From: Bacteroidales bacterium
GTDB lineage: Bacteria > Bacteroidota > Bacteroidia > Bacteroidales > WCHB1-69
Reading direction: 5' to 3'
Assembly (NCBI GenBank): GCA_012518765.1
Contig: JAAYRN010000330.1
Location: forward strand, 1 to 9,690
DNA length: 9,690 bases
Of the stretch, positions 1 through 5,838 are shown one piece after another. The notes below the pieces were generated by a model. It ran no database searches. It saw only the letters and a list, made by a program, of their open reading frames with translations, and was not told the origin of the DNA. Position numbers and translations under genes: made by a program. Each line of letters starts with the position of its first letter. Within the stretch, counting starts at the first letter, position 1.

Positions 1-2
1 AT

Positions 3-422
3 ACGGATAGTAGCATGTCGTTTGGAGTAGTTTACCCCATTATCATAGCGGAGAACCCACCGTTCCGATATGCTACTTTTTTGAATGATTATTGTGGCTT
101 TTTAAACCAAATGAGCCTTATTTACATTGGATTTACAAAAAATTTTCATAGCAAAACAACAAGTGGATATCATATTTTTTCTATGGACAATAAGTACATC
201 AAATACGATTTTCTTACGCCAAAAGACGGCGAACTGTATGCTAAATACAATCCTTTTCAAGAGAAAAATAAAGAAACTCTTCGTTTCTCAAACAGGCAGT
301 ACTATAATAAGTTATTTGATTGGATTCAAAAAGAAATATGCGAAGGAAAGATTGTTAGCATTGATATTGATAGTAGTAAGAAAAGAAAAACATTTATCGG
401 AAAATCATTTAATCCAAATTAA
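3..422 (+). CDS. Unrecognised protein, 3' part (5' end probably outside the window)
   Basis: The frame is open from the left edge to a TAA at 420-422, giving about 139 visible residues. An ATG at 15 could be a start, but only 14 bases precede it, and the four codons before it (Thr-Asp-Ser-Ser) are also open, so a truncated gene is at least as likely. I do not recognise a family. The visible part starts with a hydrophobic stretch (about residues 6-15 from the ATG), followed by an aromatic-rich middle with many Tyr and Phe. The tail is basic and Lys-rich, with an Asp-Ile-Asp-Ser-Ser-Lys-Lys-Arg segment before the final Asn-Pro-Asn. There is no lipobox or clear membrane segment in the visible part. 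It converges on the mrcA operon, and the hairpin at 461-489 separates them. The overlapping +1 frame (127-459) looks like a shadow. That the frame is coding is fairly likely; its function is unknown. Confidence 0.6.
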   Translation, partial: TDSSMSFGVVYPIIIAENPPFRYATFLNDYCGFLNQMSLIYIGFTKNFHSKTTSGYHIFSMDNKYIKYDFLTPKDGELYAKYNPFQEKNKETLRFSNRQYYNKLFDWIQKEICEGKIVSIDIDSSKKRKTFIGKSFNPN

Positions 423-460
423 AAAAGGTGTCGCATTGACGAAATCAAGGGAAAAATAGC

Positions 461-489
461 TTGATTAAAAATTTATTGATTTTAATCAA
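461..489. terminator. Bidirectional hairpin terminator between convergent genes
   Basis: A perfect 10-bp inverted repeat has arms TTGATTAAAA (461-470) and TTTTAATCAA (480-489) around a 9-base loop. On the minus strand the 5' arm contains the mrcA stop codon (482-484), and the hairpin is followed by GCTATTTTTC, a short U tract. On the plus strand it lies about 40 bases after the stop of the left-hand gene. Its position between convergent genes suits a shared Rho-independent terminator. The stem is mostly A/T, so it is only moderately stable. Confidence 0.65.
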
Positions 490-2740
490 AATTATATTTA
501 GAACGTGTACTGGTTTCGCCTACGTACTTACTGCAATCAAATTCGATGTCGATATTTTCTCTTGGTTTTTCAAAAATTTGTTCTTTTGAAAAGTATAGGG
601 ATTTGTCTTCGTAGCATTTTTTTACAAAAATAGCCCAAACCGGAAGAGCCATATTAGCACCCTGTCCAAGACTGGTTGAGCGGAAATGTGCAGCCCTATC
701 TTCGCAGCCTACCCATACGCCCGCCGTTAGTTGGGGAGTATATCCCATAAACCAGCCGTCTGAATTATTGTCGGTAGTTCCTGTTTTACCTGCCAAGGAC
801 ATATCCAATTTATATCTATAAACCAAGCGAATAGCTGTTCCATGGTCGACTACTCCTTGCATAAGTCGGACTGTTTTATACGCCGAAATTTCGTCCATAG
901 CCTCGTTTTGCGGAGCTGTAAATTGTGCCAATACATTTCCCTTGTTGTTGCATATTTTGGTTACAAAAATAGGTTTTACATACACACCTCTGTTGTTGAA
1001 GGCATTGATGGCTCCTACCATTTCGTATAGGGTCAATTCGCATGCTCCTAAGCTAATAGCTGGTACTTCGGGTATGTCGCTTGTCATTCCTAATTTTCGG
1101 ACTAATTGAATAATAGCAGCTGGGCCATAGCGTTTCATGAGGTATGCCGAAATATAGTTCAACGAATTGGCAAGGGCTTCTCTCAAGGTAACCATTTGTC
1201 CATCTTTATAATCGCTTGCGTTTTTAGGAATCCATACATCCCCGTTGGGTAAATCGAAACGTACGGGTAGGTTGGGAACTTTGTAACAAGGCGAATACTC
1301 ACCTTCTTGCATGGCAAAAGTATATACAAAAGGTTTAAACGTAGAACCTACTTGTCGTTTGGCTTGCACCACATGGTCGTATTGAAAATGAGTGTATTCT
1401 ATCCCCCCCACATAGGCTTTTACGTGTCCAGAAGTTGGATCCATAGCCATAAGTCCGCAGGTTAAAAAAGATTTCATATATCGTATGGAGTCCCAGGGCG
1501 ATAATACGGTGTCAATTTCTCCATTGTGTGAATACAGATACATTTGTATAGGAGTTTCGAATATTTCGCGAATTTCTTTTTCAGAATATCCTTCTTTTTT
1601 CAATTCTTTGTATCTTGATGAATTTTTCATACCGCGCACCATAATGGTTTCGGTTTCTTCTTTCGAGATATTGTAAAAAGGTGCATTTTTATGTCCCGCC
1701 CAATGTTTAAAAAACAAGGGTTGCAAGTTGCTTTTAATCCATTCGTCTACAGCTTCTTCGGCATAAACTTGCATTTTATAATTGATGGTTGTATAGATTT
1801 TAAGACCGTCTTTATAAATATCCCAAGTGGTTCCGTCTGGTTTGGGGTTGTTTTTTGCCCAAGTTGTAATTTCTTTTCTCAAATATTCGCGAAAATAAGT
1901 AGCAAATCCAACTTTATGGTCTTGTACTTTGAATCGCGACATATCGATGGGTATGTTTTTGATGCTATCGGCGGATTCTTTATCTAAAAAATTATATTTT
2001 GTCATTTGCCCTATAACGGTATTTCGTCTATTTAGAGCGTTTTCGGGATTGCGGCGTGGACTGTAGCGAGTAGGGGCTTTGAGCATGCCTACCAATAATG
2101 CCGATTCTTGAATATCAAGTTCTTTAGGTTCTTTATCGAAATAGGTTTTGGCTGCCGATTTGATTCCGTGCGAAAGATTACCAAAGTCGACTGTATTTAA
2201 ATACATTGCTAAAATTTCGTTTTTTGAGTAGTTTTTTTCTAATTTAACGGCTACTACCCATTCTTTAAATTTGGTTAGTGCCAGTTCTAAAAAATTGGGA
2301 TTTTCGTTTCGGGGGAAAAGATTTTTTGCCAATTGCTGCGATACGGTGCTTCCTCCTCCTTTGCGTTTGCCGGTAAGTAGTCCAACGCTTACGCGAAACA
2401 AGGCTTTCCCGTCTATACCCGAATGTCTATAAAAACGAGCATCTTCGGTAGCAATTAGTGCATTTAGTAGGTGTTCGGGTAGTTGATTATAAGAAACATT
2501 TGAGCGGTTTTCGATGTAGTATTTGCCTAATATATAGCCATCTTCGGAAATAATTTCTGTAGCGAGATTGGTTTTAGGATTTTCTAATTCTTCAAAAGAG
2601 GGCATAAAACCTATCCATCCTAAGGAAATAAATGTAAAAAGAAGTGTAATAATTCCCCATCCGACAAAAAATGAAATCCAAATCCACTTATGTAGAGCTG
2701 ATGTTTTTTTCTTAGTTTTTTTCTTTTTTTTAGCAGTCAT
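482..2740 (-). CDS. mrcA: Bifunctional class A penicillin-binding protein (PBP1A type): transglycosylase and transpeptidase
   Basis: This 752-residue enzyme polymerises lipid II into glycan strands and crosslinks the stem peptides at the outer face of the inner membrane. Residues 1-19 are a Lys-rich cytoplasmic tail and about 20-45 form the membrane anchor. The GT51 transglycosylase follows: EDARFYRHSG at 99-108 carries the catalytic Glu99, GGSTVSQQLAKN is at 129-140, and a KFKEW segment holds the likely second Glu160. The transpeptidase domain has all three motifs: STFK at 466-469 (nucleophile Ser466), SLN at 526-528 and KTGTT at 652-656. The protein is somewhat shorter than E. coli PBP1A (850 residues) but no catalytic element is missing. 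The ATG lies one base after the gldH stop, so translation is probably coupled. It is the last gene of the ricT-gldH-mrcA operon, and its stop lies inside a terminator hairpin. Oddities are three A tracts in the first 12 or so codons and a G7 tract at codons 444-446. The symbol follows the PBP1A family; ponA is an equivalent name. Confidence 0.96.
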   Translation of the reverse strand: MTAKKKKKTKKKTSALHKWIWISFFVGWGIITLLFTFISLGWIGFMPSFEELENPKTNLATEIISEDGYILGKYYIENRSNVSYNQLPEHLLNALIATEDARFYRHSGIDGKALFRVSVGLLTGKRKGGGSTVSQQLAKNLFPRNENPNFLELALTKFKEWVVAVKLEKNYSKNEILAMYLNTVDFGNLSHGIKSAAKTYFDKEPKELDIQESALLVGMLKAPTRYSPRRNPENALNRRNTVIGQMTKYNFLDKESADSIKNIPIDMSRFKVQDHKVGFATYFREYLRKEITTWAKNNPKPDGTTWDIYKDGLKIYTTINYKMQVYAEEAVDEWIKSNLQPLFFKHWAGHKNAPFYNISKEETETIMVRGMKNSSRYKELKKEGYSEKEIREIFETPIQMYLYSHNGEIDTVLSPWDSIRYMKSFLTCGLMAMDPTSGHVKAYVGGIEYTHFQYDHVVQAKRQVGSTFKPFVYTFAMQEGEYSPCYKVPNLPVRFDLPNGDVWIPKNASDYKDGQMVTLREALANSLNYISAYLMKRYGPAAIIQLVRKLGMTSDIPEVPAISLGACELTLYEMVGAINAFNNRGVYVKPIFVTKICNNKGNVLAQFTAPQNEAMDEISAYKTVRLMQGVVDHGTAIRLVYRYKLDMSLAGKTGTTDNNSDGWFMGYTPQLTAGVWVGCEDRAAHFRSTSLGQGANMALPVWAIFVKKCYEDKSLYFSKEQIFEKPRENIDIEFDCSKYVGETSTRSKYNFD

Positions 2741-2741
2741 T

Positions 2742-3239
2742 TTAGTTGTTCTTTAGTTTACTGTCTTCTTTAGGACGGACAAACATACCTATGGAATTTA
2801 TTCCTCTTATGGTATCGCTACGCATTGCATGTTTGATTCTCATTGTATATTTTCCTTTTTGTGGAAATGTTAATGTTCCAAAAGCGATATTTAATTCTTT
2901 GATGCGATTGCCTGTTCCATAAGGTTTTCCGTCTGGTTTAAATAAGTAGCAAGATGCTGTGTCGATGATTTCTTTACCATTGGGTAGTGTGGAGTAAATA
3001 AACAGATAAAGCAACTGATAATCATAGTTGTTATTATAGCGTATGGTAAAACCTATTTCGTGTGTGGTGTTGGTGTCTTCTATGTTGAAAACAAAAGGGA
3101 GGGCTTTATCGGCTGTCCATTTCTCATGCGATATAGTGTAGTTTTCGTAGTATATGTAGTCTTTATCGTTACAGGAACTTAGTAAGATAATAAGCGTAAG
3201 GATAAAAATATTTCTTTTAAAATACTGAAACATAGCCAT
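2742..3239 (-). CDS. gldH: GldH-family lipoprotein
   Basis: A 165-residue predicted outer-envelope lipoprotein. The signal peptide is short (Lys8-Arg9, then a hydrophobic core) and ends in the lipobox LSSC, with Cys23 as the lipidated residue. The body matches what I know of the GldH family: a conserved Trp (W41), a Tyr-rich segment at 68-83, then LPNGKEIIDT at 85-94, a Lys-Pro-Asp-Gly/Tyr-Gly-Thr-Gly turn at 101-110, and FPQKGKYTMRIKHAMR at 125-140. GldH was first described as a gliding-motility lipoprotein of Flavobacterium, but the family also occurs in Bacteroidota that do not glide, so a motility role should not be assumed. No other gld genes are visible here. It sits 3 bases after ricT and 1 base before mrcA, which suggests a role tied to cell-wall synthesis. 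The start used is the first Met; Met3 (3233) is an equally plausible start and leaves the lipobox intact. Confidence 0.9.
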   Translation of the reverse strand: MAMFQYFKRNIFILTLIILLSSCNDKDYIYYENYTISHEKWTADKALPFVFNIEDTNTTHEIGFTIRYNNNYDYQLLYLFIYSTLPNGKEIIDTASCYLFKPDGKPYGTGNRIKELNIAFGTLTFPQKGKYTMRIKHAMRSDTIRGINSIGMFVRPKEDSKLKNN

Positions 3240-3242
3240 TAT

Positions 3243-4409
3243 TTAATCGTTAATTTTTTTCAAGTCGTCAATATTTACATCTCCCTCGTGGTATTTGGCT
3301 TGGTTTATTTTTGAGTATTCTTCCAATCCTTTTACTTTTCTTCTTTTTTTATTTATTGCAATAATTTCTTTTACTTGTTCGGCTGGTATTGCATACAAGG
3401 AGTGAGAATAGTCGTTTTTGTAATAAAACCACATTAGGCTTTTGAATATGTCAATTTTATGGCAAAGTGCTTCGCCTTTTTCGGTGTAAAGTATGGTGTT
3501 GGAGCTTGGGATTTTTTTCAATTCTTCTACGTAGGTTTCCAACTCAAAGTTTAAACAGCACTTTAATTTTCCGCATTGTCCTGCAAGTTTTTGTGGATTT
3601 AATGAGAGTTGTTGTGTTTTGGCAGTAACTGTATTTACCGATTTAAAATGATTCATCCAAGATGAACAGCATAGTTCTCTACCGCATGAACCCATTCCTC
3701 CTAAGCGTGCAGCTTCTTGTCGCACGCCTATTTGACGCATTTCGATACGAATACGAAATTTTTCGGCTAATATTTTTATTAATTCCCTGAAATCAACACG
3801 TTCATCGGCAGAATAATAAAAAATTGCTTTGCTTCCATCGCCTTGGTATTCAACATCATTTACCTTCATGTTGAGTTTTAAATCCCAAGCAGCATAGCGA
3901 GATTTCATCATGGTATCGTCTTCTTTGTTTACCAAATTAACCCATTTTTCTATGTCACCTACGCGTGCTTTGTATAACACTCTTTTGCTAACTTCTTGTA
4001 TTTCTTTGTTTTGCATTTGTAGTTTAACCTGATGCCCTGTCATGGATATAATTCCTATGTCATTCCCACTAAGAGCCTCTACTACAACTATATCGCCTAC
4101 TTCGTAAAACTCATTGGTAACGTTTATGTTAAAAAAGTCTTTGTGCCCATTTTTAAAACGAACTTCAACTATACGGATGCTTTGGAATGGATTTTCATGT
4201 ATGTCGTGTAGCCAATCGTGGTTGGCTTTTGAACAGCATGAATATGCGTATAAATGATTGTTGTCTTCTTGAGTATCGGGGGTTTTTGTTAAACCTCTTG
4301 ATAAAAATTTGTTGGAGGCTATTTTGTCTGCCTCGAAACTATGATCACAACTTATGTGTATATCTTCTTCAATTTCTTGATTTTCGCTAATAAAATTAGT
4401 CTTTTCCAT
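3243..4409 (-). CDS. ricT: PSP1-domain protein RicT (regulatory iron-sulfur complex subunit; YaaT-like)
   Basis: A 388-residue cytoplasmic protein with no signal peptide or membrane segment. The PSP1/RicT core spans roughly residues 75-300. It includes a YEVGDIVVVE-like strand region (102-111), YYSADERVDFREL (198-210), and two cysteine signatures: CGRELCC at 242-248 and QCGKLKCCL at 278-286. In the Bacillus RicT(YaaT)-RicA-RicF complex, cysteines of this type take part in iron-sulfur binding, and the complex is needed for RNase Y-dependent mRNA processing. Whether the Bacteroidota protein does the same is unproven. The N-terminal 75 residues are acidic and low in structure apart from a Tyr-Ser-Cys-Cys pair (58-59) before a Trp-Leu-His-Asp-Ile segment, which I recall as typical of Bacteroidota homologues. 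The C-terminus (350-388) is Lys-rich. It is the first gene of the ricT-gldH-mrcA operon, behind its own -7 element. In many Bacteroidota I would expect holB just upstream; here that place is taken by a divergent lipoprotein gene. Confidence 0.92.
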   Translation of the reverse strand: MEKTNFISENQEIEEDIHISCDHSFEADKIASNKFLSRGLTKTPDTQEDNNHLYAYSCCSKANHDWLHDIHENPFQSIRIVEVRFKNGHKDFFNINVTNEFYEVGDIVVVEALSGNDIGIISMTGHQVKLQMQNKEIQEVSKRVLYKARVGDIEKWVNLVNKEDDTMMKSRYAAWDLKLNMKVNDVEYQGDGSKAIFYYSADERVDFRELIKILAEKFRIRIEMRQIGVRQEAARLGGMGSCGRELCCSSWMNHFKSVNTVTAKTQQLSLNPQKLAGQCGKLKCCLNFELETYVEELKKIPSSNTILYTEKGEALCHKIDIFKSLMWFYYKNDYSHSLYAIPAEQVKEIIAINKKRRKVKGLEEYSKINQAKYHEGDVNIDDLKKIND

Positions 4410-4438
4410 CTTAAACCTTTCTTCTTTTTATATCAGTA

Positions 4439-4446
4439 CAAAAGTA
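4439..4446 (-). promoter_or_regulatory. Bacteroidota -7 element for the ricT operon
   Basis: On the minus strand the sequence is TACTTTTG, a full match to the Bacteroidota -7 consensus TAnnTTTG. It ends 29 bases before the ricT ATG. No good TTTG-type -33 element lies at the usual 17-23 base spacing; the nearest TTG (inside 4474-4477) is about 27 bases away, so the upstream half is weak. Confidence 0.55.
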
Positions 4447-4483
4447 ATAAAAATGTAAATATAAATAGGGGTACAATTGTTAT

Positions 4484-4498
4484 ATAATTTTAAATTAT
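4484..4498. repeat. 15-base palindrome in the ricT/lipoprotein divergent promoter region
   Basis: The arms ATAATTT (4484-4490) and AAATTAT (4492-4498) are perfect reverse complements around one central T. The site lies close to midway between the two outward-facing -7 elements (4439-4446 and 4527-4534), where a regulator could act on both. It is all A/T in an A/T-rich spacer, so a chance origin is quite possible. Confidence 0.3.
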
Positions 4499-4526
4499 CT
4501 ATAATTAACAGTAAGTAAAAATAATG

Positions 4527-4534
4527 TATTTTTG
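4527..4534 (+). promoter_or_regulatory. Bacteroidota -7 element for the lipoprotein-nadK-flippase unit
   Basis: TATTTTTG matches TAnnTTTG and lies 15 bases before the ATG at 4550. Transcription would start near 4540, giving a leader of only about 10 bases. The TTG at its 3' end (4532) is in frame with the downstream gene, but belongs to the promoter and not to the coding region. No clear -33 element is seen. Confidence 0.6.
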
Positions 4535-4549
4535 CAAAAAAAATATCTT

Positions 4550-4930
4550 ATGAAACGATTAACCACAATTATAACGTGCATTAGCGTAGTTTTTTTTATA
4601 GCCTCTTGCGAAAAATTTGACAGTCAAATTAAGGGAAAAGTTACCTATCCATCTGAAAACAACGAAGAACGTGTTGCATCGGCTGCACTTGTGTATAAAT
4701 ATAAAGTTTTGAAAAACAACAAAGAAGAAAAAATATCTTCGGTACTTGCCGACTCTAATGGCTTATATGTGTTTGATTATGTTACAGCTGGCGAGTGGAA
4801 AATAGTAGCAGAACTAACCATAGGCGACACTATTTATAACGGAAAAAGTGGTGTAATTTCTACCTCAGGCGATGATACCAAAGAGGTAAATATCAGGCTT
4901 GATACTTATGATGTATCCAATAATGAATAA
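4550..4930 (+). CDS. Small lipoprotein with a carboxypeptidase-regulatory-like beta-sandwich
   Basis: A 126-residue predicted lipoprotein. The ATG at 4550 is chosen over an in-frame TTG at 4532 because that TTG lies in the -7 promoter element and because MKR plus a hydrophobic core makes a normal signal peptide. The lipobox is IASC, with Cys20 lipidated. The mature part reads as alternating short strands: IKGKVTY (27-33), an Ala-Ala-Leu-Val-Tyr-Lys strand (45-50), SSVLADSNGLYVFDYVTAGEW (63-83), a strand around 85-92, and KEVNIRL (111-117). The Asp-Ser-Asn-Gly-Xaa-Tyr-Xaa-Phe turn followed by Val-Xaa-Ala-Gly-Xaa-Trp is typical of CarboxypepD_reg/CnaB-like transthyretin-fold modules, which serve as binding or spacer domains on the cell surface. 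No ligand can be inferred. nadK starts 12 bases downstream, so the two are probably co-transcribed, although a functional link is not obvious. Confidence 0.8.
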   Translation: MKRLTTIITCISVVFFIASCEKFDSQIKGKVTYPSENNEERVASAALVYKYKVLKNNKEEKISSVLADSNGLYVFDYVTAGEWKIVAELTIGDTIYNGKSGVISTSGDDTKEVNIRLDTYDVSNNE

Positions 4931-4942
4931 AATAAAATAACA

Positions 4943-5812
4943 ATGATAATAAGTTTATACGCCAAACCTTTACTCAAAAGTAGCTATCCTGTGTTGAGGC
5001 AAATTATGAATATTTTGGCTACTCACTGCACACGTATATATGTTTATAAGCCTTTTTATGAAAGCATTCGACAGGAAATGGCACTTCCCTCTAATTTTTC
5101 TTCAACTTCGGGTAAAGAGGTTGAAAAAGGAAGCGATTATGTATTTACCTTAGGAGGAGATGGTACTTTTTTAGATGCTATTGCGGTTGTAAAAGATTCA
5201 GGTATACCCATGTTTGGGATTAATGTTGGACGCTTAGGCTTTTTATCCAATGTAAATATACAATCTTTAGAGCAAGCTATTGTAGACATAAAAAACAAGA
5301 ATTATGTAATAGAAAAACGTATGTTGTTACAGGTTGAACCCAAACTTGAAGACAGTAACAATTGGGCTTTAAACGATGTGTGTATTCAACGATGTAATAG
5401 TTTGGGATTGATATCTATATATGTTTATATTAACGATGAATTTTTAAATACTTATTGGTGCGATGGATTGATCATAGCTACACCAACGGGTTCAACGGCT
5501 TATTCCTTGGGCTGTGGAGGTCCTATTTTGATGCCTAATGCAGATGTAATTGTTCTTACACCCATTGCCTCTCACATGTTAACGGTACGTCCTTTGGTTG
5601 TTCCCGCTTCAAGTATTATAAAAATTAAAGTGGATAGCAGAAGTGAAAAATATGCACTTACTTGCGACTCTAAGGCATACGAACTCAATCAATCGGTAGA
5701 TTTGACAGTGTTTAAAGGAGATTTTTGTATGAACTTAATACGACTGCCACAGCATACATTCTATAAAACATTGAGAGAGAAATTAATGTGGGGATTAGAT
5801 AAAAGAAACTAA
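4943..5812 (+). CDS. nadK: NAD kinase (ATP-NAD kinase)
   Basis: A 289-residue cytoplasmic enzyme that phosphorylates NAD to NADP using ATP or polyphosphate. The length is normal for bacterial NadK. The family motifs are complete: GGDGT at 71-75 (catalytic Asp73), FGINVGRLGFL at 91-101, the substrate-binding LND at 143-145, and CDGLIIATPTGSTAYSL at 173-189 followed by GGPI. The C-terminal RPLVVP segment is at 216-221, and an Asp242 lies in the position of the usual C-terminal DG/DS motif. The first residues (IISLYAK) form the expected opening beta-strand, which supports the ATG at 4943. It sits 12 bases after the lipoprotein gene and 26 bases before the flippase gene, with no promoter visible in either gap, so it is read as the middle gene of one operon. 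Nothing about it looks degenerate. Confidence 0.96.
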   Translation: MIISLYAKPLLKSSYPVLRQIMNILATHCTRIYVYKPFYESIRQEMALPSNFSSTSGKEVEKGSDYVFTLGGDGTFLDAIAVVKDSGIPMFGINVGRLGFLSNVNIQSLEQAIVDIKNKNYVIEKRMLLQVEPKLEDSNNWALNDVCIQRCNSLGLISIYVYINDEFLNTYWCDGLIIATPTGSTAYSLGCGGPILMPNADVIVLTPIASHMLTVRPLVVPASSIIKIKVDSRSEKYALTCDSKAYELNQSVDLTVFKGDFCMNLIRLPQHTFYKTLREKLMWGLDKRN

Positions 5813-5838
5813 AAACAAAAGAATCTCGTTGTAAGAAT

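Noticed and set aside
9..77. Imperfect inverted repeat: AGTAGCATGTCG (9-20) against CGATATGCTACT (66-77), 11 of 12 matching
   Set aside because: It lies inside the coding frame with a 45-base spacer, has no associated mobile-element gene, and is short enough to be chance.
842..1987. Plus-strand open frames at 842-1030, 1485-1676 and 1691-1987 opposite mrcA
   Set aside because: They are antisense to a complete, motif-rich penicillin-binding protein, with no promoter or recognisable domain.
4532..4549. In-frame TTG start giving six extra residues on the small lipoprotein
   Set aside because: The TTG is the last part of a TATTTTTG promoter element, and the ATG at 4550 gives a normal lipoprotein signal peptide.
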